A DNA stretch of 64,000 bases from Allopontixanthobacter sediminis (GTDB taxonomy: Bacteria; Pseudomonadota; Alphaproteobacteria; Sphingomonadales; Sphingomonadaceae): NCBI RefSeq assembly GCF_009828115.1, contig NZ_WTYL01000001.1, forward strand, positions 310,001-374,000. The letters run 5' to 3'. Position numbers and translations under genes: made by a program. Below the pieces are notes generated by a model. The model saw only the letters and a list, made by a program, of their open reading frames with translations, was not told where the DNA came from and searched no databases. Shown here in pieces: positions 1-11,798 of the stretch (position 1 is its first letter; every line of letters begins with the position of its first letter).

Positions 1-17
1 GAGGGGGCAAAGTGAAA

Positions 18-1499
<1,482 letters not shown>

Positions 1500-2372
1500 T
1501 TAGAGCGCTTCAGCGCCAGCGATGATCTCAATAAGTTCGGTGGTAATCGCGGCCTGGCGGCTGCGGTTGTACTGGATGGTCAGCTTGTCGATGAGCTCGC
1601 CGGCGTTGCGCGTGGCGTTGTCCATTGCGGTCATCGATGCGCCCTGTTCGGACGCGTTGTTTTCGAGCAGCGCGCCGAAGATCTGGGTCTTCAGGTAGCG
1701 CGGCAGCAATGCTTCCAGGATTTCTTCCTCGCCCGGTTCGTATTCCACCACCGCGCCGGTTTCTACCGGAGCAATGTCCGGTGCCGGAACGGGGATGATC
1801 TGCTGCTCGGTCGGTTCCTGCGTCAGCGCGGATTTGAAGCGGCTGAAGAAAAGATGCGCGACATCGAACTTGCCGGCTTCGTACATTTCGACCAGCTCTT
1901 CCGAAACGCGTTCGGCTTCGCCGTAACCCGGCTCGCGGACCTGCGTCGTGTCGAACATGGTGCCGACATTGTTCGGGAACGCGCGCTTGATTGGCGCGCG
2001 GCCCTTCTTGCCGATCAGGTAGAATTCGACATCCTTGCCCTCGGCCTGCAAGGCACGCGCCTTGACGAGGGCGGCGCGGACGATGTTCGCGTTGAACGCA
2101 CCGGCCAGGCCTTTGTCGGAATTGGCGACTACCAGCAGGTGGCGCTTGTCCGAACCGGTCCCGCTGAGCAGTTTCGGGGCATCGTCGCCGCTGACCTTGG
2201 AAGCGAGCGCCGCCATGACGCTGGCAAGCCGGCTGGCATAGGGACGCGCGGCCTCGGCTGCGGCCTGCGCCTTGCGGAGCTTGGCAGCGGCGACCATTTG
2301 CTTGGCCTTGGTGATCTTCTGGGTCGATTTTACCGACCCGATCCGATCCTTGAGTTCTTTGAGCGAGGCCAT
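1500..2372 (-). CDS. atpG: F1 ATP synthase subunit gamma
   Basis: This is the central rotor shaft of F1, which couples rotation of the c-ring to the catalytic beta subunits. At 290 residues it has the usual bacterial length. The N-terminal helix starts [20 protein letters not shown], and the matching C-terminal coiled-coil helix contains the conserved run [10 protein letters not shown] followed by [13 protein letters not shown]. It lies between atpA and atpD in the expected order with short spacers (25 and 24 bases), so it is cotranscribed with them. Confidence 0.97.
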   Translation of the reverse strand: MASLKELKDRIGSVKSTQKITKAKQMVAAAKLRKAQAAAEAARPYASRLASVMAALASKVSGDDAPKLLSGTGSDKRHLLVVANSDKGLAGAFNANIVRAALVKARALQAEGKDVEFYLIGKKGRAPIKRAFPNNVGTMFDTTQVREPGYGEAERVSEELVEMYEAGKFDVAHLFFSRFKSALTQEPTEQQIIPVPAPDIAPVETGAVVEYEPGEEEILEALLPRYLKTQIFGALLENNASEQGASMTAMDNATRNAGELIDKLTIQYNRSRQAAITTELIEIIAGAEAL

Positions 2373-2397
2373 TTCGGCTCCCTAGTTCTCTACAGGC

Positions 2398-3930
<1,533 letters not shown>

Positions 3931-4515
3931 TTAGCCTTTCTGATCGGCGGTTACGCCGTCAGCCTTCATCATCTTGGTAGCGAGGGTGTTGAGCCGGGTG
4001 AGAATCGAACCGTCGATCCGCTTGGACCCGATGGTGACCACCAGGCCGCCAAGCAGGTCGGGATTGACGCTCGTCTGTAATTTCACGGTGCGGCCTTCGC
4101 GGGCCGTCAGTTTGTCCTTGAGCGAGGCAAGCTGCGTGTCGGTAAGCGCGTGGGCGCTGGTGACTTCCGCAGTCACTTCGCCGCGCTGTGCAGCGGCAAT
4201 GGTGTTGAAGGCGCGAATCATCGCGGGCAGCTGCGACAGCCGGCGGTTCTGCGCCAGCACGCCGAGGAAATTTCCGGTGAGCGGCGACAGGCCGAGCAGC
4301 CCGGCAACGCCGCCGATAGCGCCCTGGGCGGCATCGCGCGATACTTCGGGATTGGTCGTCAGCGCCCGCAGGTCGGCCGATTCGCCGAGCGCGGCGCGCA
4401 GTTTTTCGAGGTCCGATTCCACCGCAGTGACCGTTCCAGCCTCCGACGCCAAATCGAACAGGGCCGAAGCGTAACGGCCTGCGAGGCTAGCTTGAATACC
4501 GGCGGAAATTTCCAC
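3931..4515 (-). CDS. atpH: F1 ATP synthase subunit delta
   Basis: This is the delta subunit (OSCP equivalent), which fixes F1 to the peripheral stalk. I place the start at a GTG at 4515, giving 194 residues beginning [20 protein letters not shown]. An AAGAGGAC ribosome-binding site lies just upstream, and the YASALFDLA motif is where the family usually begins. The reading frame stays open 40 codons further upstream to a TTG, but that stretch looks non-coding. It is the first gene of the atp operon, diverging from the dioxygenase gene at 4736. Confidence 0.95.
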   Translation of the reverse strand: MEISAGIQASLAGRYASALFDLASEAGTVTAVESDLEKLRAALGESADLRALTTNPEVSRDAAQGAIGGVAGLLGLSPLTGNFLGVLAQNRRLSQLPAMIRAFNTIAAAQRGEVTAEVTSAHALTDTQLASLKDKLTAREGRTVKLQTSVNPDLLGGLVVTIGSKRIDGSILTRLNTLATKMMKADGVTADQKG

Positions 4516-4608
4516 GCGTTGAGGTCCTCTTGGGTCGGCAAGATGCGATGTTGTCGTGTAGCCTAGGATGGGACGCGCAAAACACTGCCCCGGTTCGGCT
4601 GGCGCGCC

Positions 4609-4635
4609 CCTATCATCGGGGATGCTGCGATGCAA
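4609..4635 (-). promoter_or_regulatory. Possible atpHAGD promoter
   Basis: Read on the minus strand there is a TTGCAT hexamer (4635-4630) and a GATAGG hexamer (4614-4609) separated by 15 bases, followed by a GC-rich run resembling the sequence often seen after alphaproteobacterial -10 elements. It would leave a leader of about 85 bases before atpH. The spacer is short, so this is only a candidate. Confidence 0.28.
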
Positions 4636-4735
4636 CCCGTCCCGGAGCGAAGCGCTTTCGATTTTCCCGATTTGGCGTATTGGTGGCGCCTACGGCTGCA
4701 CAGATGGCCGCGCGGAACAAGGCGGAGGACACACC

Positions 4736-5563
4736 ATGCGGATAACCCCGATGACTGCAAATGCGGGCGCGAGCGTCAGCGGCATCCAGCTGGCCGCGCT
4801 CGACGACGCGGAACTGGAGGCGCTCAAACGGGCGGTGTACACCCACGGGGTGGCAGTGCTGCGCAGCCAGAGCCTGTCGCCGGAAGAGCATATCGCCTTC
4901 GCAAAACGCTGGGGCGGTATCGACATCAACAACTACTTTCCGCTCGACGGGGAATATCCGGAAATCGCGATCGTGCGCAAACGTGCCGACCAGCAGACCA
5001 ATATCGGCGGGGCGTGGCACACCGACCATTCCTATGACCAGGTCCCGGCGATGGGGTCGATCCTGGTGGCGCGGGTGCTGCCCCCGTCTGGCGGGGATAC
5101 CCTGTTCGCGCATATGGGCGCCGCCTATGATGCCTTGCCCGATGATCTGAAAGACGCGGTGGAGGGGCTGCGCGCGTTCCACACCGCCGATCATGTCTAT
5201 GCGTTGGACGGGGCCTACGCCCAGACCGACATGGCCAGCGAACTGCGCGGGCAGGAGATGAAGACCGGCGCAACGCATCCGGTCGTGATCCGCCATCCGC
5301 GCACCGGGCGAAGGCTGCTGTATGTGAACCCGTCCTTCACCATCCATTTCGAAGGGCAGACGCGGGAAGAAAGCCTGCCGCTGCTCCAGCGCCTGTACAA
5401 TGCCGCGATGGACGAAGCGAACCAGTGCCGCGTCGTGTGGGAACCCGGCACCGTCGCCATCTGGGACAACCGCGCGACCTGGCACAACGCGCTCAACGAT
5501 TACCCGGGATACGCCCGCGAAATGCACCGGATCACACTGAGCGGCGAGGCGCTCGCTGCTTAA
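4736..5563 (+). CDS. TauD/TfdA-family Fe(II)/2-oxoglutarate dioxygenase
   Basis: This is a 275-residue member of the taurine/2,4-D dioxygenase family, cytosolic enzymes that hydroxylate a substrate using Fe(II), O2 and 2-oxoglutarate. The iron-binding HxD sits in WHTDHSY, the distal histidine in the RATWHNALNDY segment, and the 2-oxoglutarate-binding arginine in EMHRITL. The ATG at 4736 follows a GGCGGAGGA ribosome-binding site; the open frame upstream of it is not supported. It stands alone between the divergent atp operon and a convergent protease gene. The substrate cannot be read from sequence. No sulfonate-transport genes lie nearby, so a taurine role is not implied. Confidence 0.88.
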   Translation: MRITPMTANAGASVSGIQLAALDDAELEALKRAVYTHGVAVLRSQSLSPEEHIAFAKRWGGIDINNYFPLDGEYPEIAIVRKRADQQTNIGGAWHTDHSYDQVPAMGSILVARVLPPSGGDTLFAHMGAAYDALPDDLKDAVEGLRAFHTADHVYALDGAYAQTDMASELRGQEMKTGATHPVVIRHPRTGRRLLYVNPSFTIHFEGQTREESLPLLQRLYNAAMDEANQCRVVWEPGTVAIWDNRATWHNALNDYPGYAREMHRITLSGEALAA

Positions 5564-5572
5564 CGGGCCAAT

Positions 5573-7159
5573 CTAACGCTGCGTCTTTTCCTCGCAGCTA
5601 TAGACCAGCCGTTCGTTCGGCTGGGCGGGCAAGGCGGAGGTTACCGCGCCTTGCAGGTCGCCGAGCCGCGATGCCGCGCCTTCGCTGCCGCATTTGGGCG
5701 CGGTGTAGGCGCTGCGGGCGGCGCGCGCTTCGTCCATCGCGGCACGGCCTAGCAGGTAGCGGTCGGTGCGGAAGGTCCTGCTCGCGGGGTCGTAGCGGTT
5801 GACCGACACGGCGGCTTCTTCGTTGGGCACGAACACGCGCGACCACACGCCGCTGGCAAAACCGTACTGCGTGCGTTCGTTGACGCAGCCATTGTCCGCC
5901 CAGGCGAATTCGACTTCCTCGTTCGGCGCACCTACGATCCGGCTGCGGTCTTCCTGCAACACACAAGTGAGCGCGCCGTCGCCCCGGGCCTGCGCCGACA
6001 TGTCGATTGCGCCGGGGTCGTCATCGTCGGAGGCTGCTGCATCGCTGCCTTCGTCCGGCCCGGCCTGCATTACGCCGGCAACCCGGCGGTCGATCTCGTC
6101 GAGGCCGGGGCGCGTGAACCACACCGCCAGCGCGGCGACGAGCGCCACCGCGGCAATTCCGCTGGCGATGGCGAACTTTCGTTCCTGCCCCGCGGTGCCG
6201 CGCGCCTGATACGCGATTACCCCGCCGCCGACCGCGATCAGAAGCAGGACGGCGGCGATGGCCATCTGGTTTTCGCGCGTTTCCGTTACTGCCAACTCCG
6301 CTTCCAACCGGGCGCGCTCCCGCTTGGCGCGGTCGGCCTCGGCGCGCTCGGCGAGGTCCTGCCGGGCGACCAGTTGTTCGCGTTCGATCCGTTCGCGCTC
6401 GTTCTCGTCCACTTCGGCCAGGCTGCGGCAGGGCAGGGCGTTGGTCCGCGCGGTCACGCCATTATCGCGCAGGAAAGGCAGCAACTCGCGGGTCGAGACG
6501 GCGAAATAGAATTCCGCATCGCCGCCTTGCGAATCCGCACCGAAACTGTTGACGCCCAGCACCCGGCCGCAACTGTCGAGCAGCGGGCCGCCCGAGTTGC
6601 CGCGCGCAATCGGGGCGGTGTGGAGGATCGTATCGAACTGCCGTGAAGGGCGCGATCCGGACAGGAAGCCGCGACTTTTCACCGGTGGCTGCGAATCGAA
6701 AATGTCGCTCATGTTCAGGCCCTGCGCCTGGTCGACATTCATTGGATAGCCGACCGCCGAAACCTCCGCCCCGTCTTGGTCACCGGCGCCTGAAACGGTC
6801 AGCGGCGGCAGACGCAGATTGCTGCCGACGATTTCCAGCAGAGCCAGGTCGTTGCCCGGGCTCACAGCGATCAGTTTGGCATAGGCGCCTTCGTCCCCGT
6901 CGGGCGGGACGATCCCGATCCTCAGGGTGTTGTCCTGCACCGCTTCCATCACGACGTGCGAATTGGTCACGATCCGCGTCGGGGTGACGGCAAAGCCGCT
7001 GCCGTGGCTGACCGGGAAAATCCGCTGGCCATCGGTGCCCATGATCACCACCCGCACCACGCCGCGCGCGGCGGCAGAGACGTCCGCCGGATCGGCCATC
7101 GCGCCCGAGGGCAGCAACAATGCGAAAATTGCCAGCAGGGCAAGAATTTGGCGCTTCAT
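5573..7159 (-). CDS. Membrane-tethered trypsin-like serine protease
   Basis: This 528-residue protein starts with a signal peptide (cleavage near AMA-DP, residues 20-22). A trypsin-fold domain follows, with the catalytic triad H68 (TNSHVV), D104 (GNDLALL) and S189 (GNSGGP), as in the DegP/S1C group but with no PDZ domain. A highly charged coiled coil spans about 250-297, then two hydrophobic segments at about 299-318 and 329-348, and a roughly 180-residue C-terminal domain of unknown type with paired cysteines. If both segments cross the membrane, protease and C-terminal domain both face the periplasm. Its target is unknown. It converges with the dioxygenase gene with only nine bases between. 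Confidence 0.85.
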   Translation of the reverse strand: MKRQILALLAIFALLLPSGAMADPADVSAAARGVVRVVIMGTDGQRIFPVSHGSGFAVTPTRIVTNSHVVMEAVQDNTLRIGIVPPDGDEGAYAKLIAVSPGNDLALLEIVGSNLRLPPLTVSGAGDQDGAEVSAVGYPMNVDQAQGLNMSDIFDSQPPVKSRGFLSGSRPSRQFDTILHTAPIARGNSGGPLLDSCGRVLGVNSFGADSQGGDAEFYFAVSTRELLPFLRDNGVTARTNALPCRSLAEVDENERERIEREQLVARQDLAERAEADRAKRERARLEAELAVTETRENQMAIAAVLLLIAVGGGVIAYQARGTAGQERKFAIASGIAAVALVAALAVWFTRPGLDEIDRRVAGVMQAGPDEGSDAAASDDDDPGAIDMSAQARGDGALTCVLQEDRSRIVGAPNEEVEFAWADNGCVNERTQYGFASGVWSRVFVPNEEAAVSVNRYDPASRTFRTDRYLLGRAAMDEARAARSAYTAPKCGSEGAASRLGDLQGAVTSALPAQPNERLVYSCEEKTQR

Positions 7160-7258
7160 GGCCGCGTCTTAGACCGCGCAGGGTTTTGACCGCAAGCTTC
7201 GGGAAGCGGCGACGGGAAAATGGTGCGATCACGGCTGGACCAGCAAGGAGCCAAGATC

Positions 7259-7738
7259 ATGACCTACCGAATTTCGCCACTCGAAAAAGAACAGTTCCAG
7301 CCGTTGTTCGAAATGGACGAGGAACAGCTTGCCGCCATCGGGGCCGTCCGGATGCAGGCGAAGGCGGACGCGGGATACCCGTGCCGGATCAGCCTGCGCG
7401 ATGCCGCCAAGGGCGAAAGCCTGATCTTGCTCAACCATGTCAGCCATGATGTCGCGACGCCGTATCGCAGCGCGTTTGCCATCTTTCTGCGCGAGGACGC
7501 CGAACAGGCGGCTCCGCTGGTGGACACACTGCCGCCAGTATTCGAAGGACGTCCGATATCCCTGCGCGGTTTCGATGCGCGGGGGATGATGTGCCAGGCG
7601 CAGCTTGCCCTTCCGGGGGAGGCGGATACGAAAATTCTCGCCCTGTTCGCCAACCCGGATGTCGCCTATATCCATGCCCATAACGCGGCCCGCGGATGTT
7701 TTGCGGCGCGGATCGACAGGACGGGAGAAGACGAGTGA
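7259..7738 (+). CDS. DUF1203 family protein
   Basis: This 159-residue cytosolic protein resembles the DUF1203 family of unknown function, with conserved segments such as HDVATPYRSAFAIF and the C-terminal YIHAHNAARGCFAARI. The ATG at 7259 is chosen because an AAGGAG ribosome-binding site lies at 7245-7250. Its stop overlaps the GTG start of the ada gene, so the two are translationally coupled. A link to the alkylation response is suggested only by this position. Confidence 0.82.
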   Translation: MTYRISPLEKEQFQPLFEMDEEQLAAIGAVRMQAKADAGYPCRISLRDAAKGESLILLNHVSHDVATPYRSAFAIFLREDAEQAAPLVDTLPPVFEGRPISLRGFDARGMMCQAQLALPGEADTKILALFANPDVAYIHAHNAARGCFAARIDRTGEDE

Positions 7739-8769
7739 CCTCCGCGCGCGCAATTGCTGCCGATCAGGCATGGGCCGCGGTGCTGCGCCGTGACCGGGCG
7801 TATGACGGGCGCTTTGTCACCGGCGTCCTCACCACCGGGATATATTGCCGCCCGTCATGCGCGGCGCGGCATCCCGGACGCGGCAACGTGCGCTTCTTCG
7901 CCTCCGGAGCCGAGGCGAGGGAGGCGGGTCTGCGCGCGTGCAAGCGGTGCCTGCCCGATGATGCCGGGCGCGACGAAGCGGCGGTGCTGGCTGCGACCGA
8001 CGAGATCAAGGCAAGCGGAGGCCGGCCGCTGCTGGGCGAGTTGGCGCGGCAGGTTGGTTATTCGCCGTCCCATTTCCAGCGGGTGTTCAAACGCGCCACC
8101 GGGTTGTCGCCTGCGGCCTATGCACGGGCGCTACGGGAAGAACGGGCACGCGATGCGCTCAGCGGCGGGGACAGTGTGACCGGCGCAATCTACGATGCCG
8201 GGTTCGAAGCCGCGTCGCGCTTCTACGATTCAATGGACGGGAGACTGGGGATGACCGCATCGGTATGGCGCGGCGGGGGCGCGGGGGTGACGATCCGCTG
8301 GGCAGTCGTGCAGACGACGCTCGGCCCGATGCTGGTCGCCGCCACGGATAAGGGCGTGTGCCGGCTGTCCTTCGCCGAGGGAGAAGCGGAACTGGCCGCT
8401 CGGTTTCCCAATGCGGTGCTGGTGGAAGGCGGCGCGGATTTCGCCGACCTGCTCCAGCGGGTAATCGGCGCGGTCGAACAGCCCGGCAGCGCAAACGACA
8501 TCCCGCTCGATGTCAAAGGCACTGCATTCCAGGAAGCGGTGTGGGCAGAACTGCGCAGGATTCCCCCGGGCGAAACCCGTTCCTACGCGGAGATCGCCGC
8601 CGCGGCGGGCAACCCCAGGGCGGTCCGCGCAGCAGGCAGCGCCAACGGCGCGAACTGCGTCGCAGTGCTGATCCCCTGCCACCGCGTGGTGCGGTCCGAC
8701 GGCTCGCTGGGCGGCTATGCTTATGGGGCGGACATCAAGAAGAAGTTGTTGGAAAGGGAAGCGAAATGA
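7735..8769 (+). CDS. ada: Bifunctional Ada: DNA methyl-phosphotriester / O6-methylguanine methyltransferase and regulator
   Basis: Ada repairs alkylated DNA and, once methylated, activates the adaptive response. All parts are present in 344 residues. The N-terminal zinc domain has C38, C42, C69 and C72, the same numbering as E. coli Ada. An AraC-type helix-turn-helix follows (LARQVGYSPSHFQRVFKRAT), then the methyltransferase domain with acceptor C315 in LIPCHRVV. The GTG start overlaps the preceding DUF1203 stop (GTGA), and the stop overlaps the next start (ATGA), so three genes form a tight operon. The expected operator has not been identified. Confidence 0.95.
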   Translation: MTSARAIAADQAWAAVLRRDRAYDGRFVTGVLTTGIYCRPSCAARHPGRGNVRFFASGAEAREAGLRACKRCLPDDAGRDEAAVLAATDEIKASGGRPLLGELARQVGYSPSHFQRVFKRATGLSPAAYARALREERARDALSGGDSVTGAIYDAGFEAASRFYDSMDGRLGMTASVWRGGGAGVTIRWAVVQTTLGPMLVAATDKGVCRLSFAEGEAELAARFPNAVLVEGGADFADLLQRVIGAVEQPGSANDIPLDVKGTAFQEAVWAELRRIPPGETRSYAEIAAAAGNPRAVRAAGSANGANCVAVLIPCHRVVRSDGSLGGYAYGADIKKKLLEREAK

Positions 8770-9545
8770 ATTCCAAGGTCGATCGTTTCAGGTCGCTGCA
8801 CGTTCCGGGCGACCCACTGATGCTGTACAATATCTGGGATGCCGGAAGCGCTAAGGCGGTGACCGGTGCCGGTGCACGGGCTATCGCCACCGGTAGCTAC
8901 GGCGTGGCCGAATCGCAGGGGTTCAAGGATGGGGAAGGCTTCCCACTGGACGCAGTGCTGGCCAATCTGGAACGGATCCTGCGCGTTACCGACCTGCCTG
9001 TCTCGATCGATATGGAATCGGGGTATGGGGAAACGCCAGCGGAAGTCGGCGAGTCCGTGGCCCGGGCGGTTGTTTCGGGCGCGGCGGGGATCAATCTTGA
9101 GGACCGGATGCCAGGGATGGATGCCCTGACGACGGTTGATCGGCAATCACTCCGGATCAGGGCAGCCGCCGACACCGGCGTGTTCGTCAACGCGAGATGC
9201 GACGCTTTCCGGGGGCGCGCGGCGGAGGATCATGGCCCGGCGCTGGTTGAGCAGGTTCTCGAACGTGCCCGGGCTTATTCCGATGCCGGGGCAAGCGGAC
9301 TTTTCGTGCCCTTCACCACCAACCGTGCTAGCATTGCATCTATCTGTGAGGCTTCGCCCATTCCGGTCAATATCATCTGGACGCCGGCCAGCGCCGGCGG
9401 ATTTTCAGATCGGGCAGAACTGGCAGAACTGGGCGTAGCGCGGATCAGCCATGGGCACCGTCCCTGGGCCGCAGCAATGGCGTGGCTGGGGGATGAGGCC
9501 GCAAGGGTTTTTGCAGGCGAGGCACCGACTTACGACGCCGCCTAG
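8766..9545 (+). CDS. Isocitrate lyase / PEP-mutase superfamily protein
   Basis: This 259-residue TIM-barrel protein belongs to the PEP mutase / isocitrate lyase superfamily, whose members make or break C-C or C-P bonds of 2-oxoacids with a metal ion. Superfamily features include LYNIWDAGSAKAV near the start, metal-binding DMESGYGE, INLEDRMPG and NARCDAF. It is not a canonical isocitrate lyase or methylisocitrate lyase, because the KKCGH active-site motif is absent; its reaction is unknown. The ATG overlaps the ada stop. Its TAG stop shares the palindrome CTAG with the stop of the convergent photolyase gene. Confidence 0.85.
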   Translation: MNSKVDRFRSLHVPGDPLMLYNIWDAGSAKAVTGAGARAIATGSYGVAESQGFKDGEGFPLDAVLANLERILRVTDLPVSIDMESGYGETPAEVGESVARAVVSGAAGINLEDRMPGMDALTTVDRQSLRIRAAADTGVFVNARCDAFRGRAAEDHGPALVEQVLERARAYSDAGASGLFVPFTTNRASIASICEASPIPVNIIWTPASAGGFSDRAELAELGVARISHGHRPWAAAMAWLGDEAARVFAGEAPTYDAA

Positions 9546-11122
9546 CCCCGCGCCCAACCCTCACTGGCCGGGACTAATCCCGCCAGGATTTTCTCCGCGC
9601 TCGCCAGATACTCCTCGCGCTTGGTTTCATCCATCCGGTCCCAGTTCGAGTACACCCGCGAAACGCGGTTGTTCCGTTCCAGCAGCGGGCGGTTGCGGAT
9701 CAAGAAATTCCAGTAGAGCGGGCCGAACGGGCAGGCTCCGTCGCCGCTTTTCTTCGCTGGTGAGTAGACGCATTTGCCGCAGTAATCGGACATCGAGTTG
9801 ATGTAGTTTCCGCTGGCAGCGTAGGGCTTGGTTGCGAGCCGTCCCTTGTCCGCCCACAATGCCATCGCCGCTACATTGGGCAGTTCGACCCATTCATAGG
9901 CGTCGGCATAGACCACCAGGAACCAGTCCTCGACTTCCTGCGGGCGGATGCCGGCGATCAGCGCGAAATTGCCCAGCACCATCAGCCGCTGGATGTGATG
10001 CGCGTGGGCGTGGTCGCGGGTGGAGCGGACACAGTCGGCCATGCAGCGCATGTCGGTTTCGCCGGTCCAGTAGAATTCGGGCAGGGGCCGGACAGCCTCC
10101 AGCGCGTTCGCTTCGCGCAGGCCGGGCATTTCCAGCCAGTACATCCCGCGGATATATTCGCGCCAGCCGATGATCTGCCGGATGAAGCCTTCGACCGCGT
10201 TGATCGGCGCGCGGCCCGCGTAATATTCCTCTTCCGCCAGTTTGCAGGTTTCCACGGGGTCGAGCAGGCCGAGATTGATCGAGGTGGACAGCAGGGAGTG
10301 GTACAGATCATCCGACCCGTGGACCATCGCATCCTGATAGGTGCCAAAGTCGGGCAGGCGTTCTGTCAGGAAGGCGGCGCGCGCTTGCTCGGCTTGGGCG
10401 CGCGTGACCGGCCAGGCGAAGTTATCGAGTTTGCCGAAGTGATCGCCAAACCGTTCCGCGACGAGGCCCATTACTTCTGACGTCACGGCGTCAGGCGCAA
10501 ATTTCGGAGCGGGCGGCGGGTTCAGGTTCTTGTCCGGCTTTCCGCGATTGTCGTAGTCGTAATTCCATTGGCCGCCTTCCGGCTGGTCGCCCGCCATGAG
10601 GATGCCGGTCTTGCGGCGCATCTCGCGGTAGAAATACTCCATCTGCAGGGTCTTGCGCCCTTCGGCCCAGTCGCGGAACTCTCCGATCGAGCACAGGAAA
10701 CGGTCGTCAGGATGGATCGTGACCGGGCAGACGAACTTGTCCGGCCATTCCTCGATGGCCTGCTGCACCCGCCATTCGCCCGCCTCGACAATGTCGATTT
10801 CCCGCGGGTCGTGCCGCTCCACCGCGCGGGCGACTTCGCCGGTAAAGCTGCCGGCGTTGTCAGGGTCGGTCAGCCGAGTGTAATCGACGGTCCATCCGTC
10901 CTGCTCCAGCTCGGCGGCGAAATGGCGCATGGCGGAAAAGATCAGCGCGATCTTCTGCTGGTGATGTTTGACGTAGGTCGCCTCGTCCCACACCTCCATC
11001 AACAGGACGACCGTATCATCCTTGGCGCGGCCTGCCAGCGACGCAAGTCCGCGCGTCAGCTGGTCGCCGAGGATCGGGACCAGGACCGGGCCCGCGCCGG
11101 ACAGGTTTTCGGATTGGCTCAT
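9542..11122 (-). CDS. FeS-BCP type (6-4) DNA photolyase (PhrB-like)
   Basis: This 526-residue protein belongs to the bacterial iron-sulfur cryptochrome/photolyase family that repairs (6-4) photoproducts with light. Cysteines C360, C448, C451 and C464 have the spacing 88-3-13, identical to the [4Fe-4S] ligands reported for Agrobacterium PhrB (350, 438, 441, 454). The N-terminal domain begins PVLVPILGDQL, as in this family. The start is set at the ATG at 11122; an in-frame TTG at 11161 would add 13 unlikely residues. With ada next door, two DNA-damage functions sit together although transcribed toward each other. Confidence 0.93.
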   Translation of the reverse strand: MSQSENLSGAGPVLVPILGDQLTRGLASLAGRAKDDTVVLLMEVWDEATYVKHHQQKIALIFSAMRHFAAELEQDGWTVDYTRLTDPDNAGSFTGEVARAVERHDPREIDIVEAGEWRVQQAIEEWPDKFVCPVTIHPDDRFLCSIGEFRDWAEGRKTLQMEYFYREMRRKTGILMAGDQPEGGQWNYDYDNRGKPDKNLNPPPAPKFAPDAVTSEVMGLVAERFGDHFGKLDNFAWPVTRAQAEQARAAFLTERLPDFGTYQDAMVHGSDDLYHSLLSTSINLGLLDPVETCKLAEEEYYAGRAPINAVEGFIRQIIGWREYIRGMYWLEMPGLREANALEAVRPLPEFYWTGETDMRCMADCVRSTRDHAHAHHIQRLMVLGNFALIAGIRPQEVEDWFLVVYADAYEWVELPNVAAMALWADKGRLATKPYAASGNYINSMSDYCGKCVYSPAKKSGDGACPFGPLYWNFLIRNRPLLERNNRVSRVYSNWDRMDETKREEYLASAEKILAGLVPASEGWARG

Positions 11123-11157
11123 ACGGCTGGAATGATCGAATCTCCGGTCGGTGCCGA

Positions 11158-11796
11158 TCAATCGAGCTTCGGCGGCATCCCGGGTTCCGCCTTCGCCATT
11201 GCCGACTGGTAGGCTGGACGCTCGCCGATCCGTTTGAGATAGGCCTGCAAATTCGGCATGTCGCCAATCGACTTGTTGTTGAACGCGCGGCTGGTGGTCA
11301 GCTGGAAACCCATCATGATATCCGCCGTGGTCAGGTCCGACCCGCCGAAATAATCCGCCTGGCCGAGCCGCGCTTCGACCATTTCCCAGCCTTTGCGAGT
11401 GCGGTCGGCCACGAACGGCGGCATCTCTTTCGCACCCGCCTGCTGGGCGGCGATCGCCATCATCCCGTTGGTCATGAAGGTGGCGTTGGCGAAGTGGAAC
11501 CAGAACAGGTGATCGGGATAATCGGCGTGGTCGGGCGAAGGTGTCAGCTGCCCGCGTCCGTACTTCGCCGCGATATATTCGACGATCGCACCGCTTTCGC
11601 CCAGCACCAGGTCTCCGTCCTCGATCACCGGCGCGATGCCCATCGGGTGCAGCGCCTTGTATTCATCCGGCGCGAGGCGGTTGTCCTCGCGCCGGGTATA
11701 CAGCCTCAGATCATAGTCGAGCCCCAGTTCCTCGCACAGCCAGACAATCCGTTCGGACTGCGAAATGCGCAAGTGATGGACGGTCAGCCTCGACAT
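11158..11796 (-). CDS. Glutathione S-transferase family protein
   Basis: This 212-residue cytosolic protein has an N-terminal thioredoxin-fold domain, with the glutathione-binding GIAPVIEDGDLVLGESGAIV block (cis-proline and ESGAI motif), and an all-helical C-terminal domain. It probably conjugates or reduces electrophiles with glutathione, but the substrate is not predictable. The ATG at 11796 is preferred over the TTG at 11802 two codons upstream. The gene begins at the stop of the DUF1570 gene and ends beside the photolyase start, so the three may be cotranscribed. Confidence 0.9.
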   Translation of the reverse strand: MSRLTVHHLRISQSERIVWLCEELGLDYDLRLYTRREDNRLAPDEYKALHPMGIAPVIEDGDLVLGESGAIVEYIAAKYGRGQLTPSPDHADYPDHLFWFHFANATFMTNGMMAIAAQQAGAKEMPPFVADRTRKGWEMVEARLGQADYFGGSDLTTADIMMGFQLTTSRAFNNKSIGDMPNLQAYLKRIGERPAYQSAMAKAEPGMPPKLD

Positions 11797-11798
11797 GC

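Noticed and set aside
3931-4635. Longer atpH from TTG at 4635
   Set aside because: The extra 40 residues are unlike the family. The GTG at 4515 has a good ribosome-binding site and the normal N-terminus.
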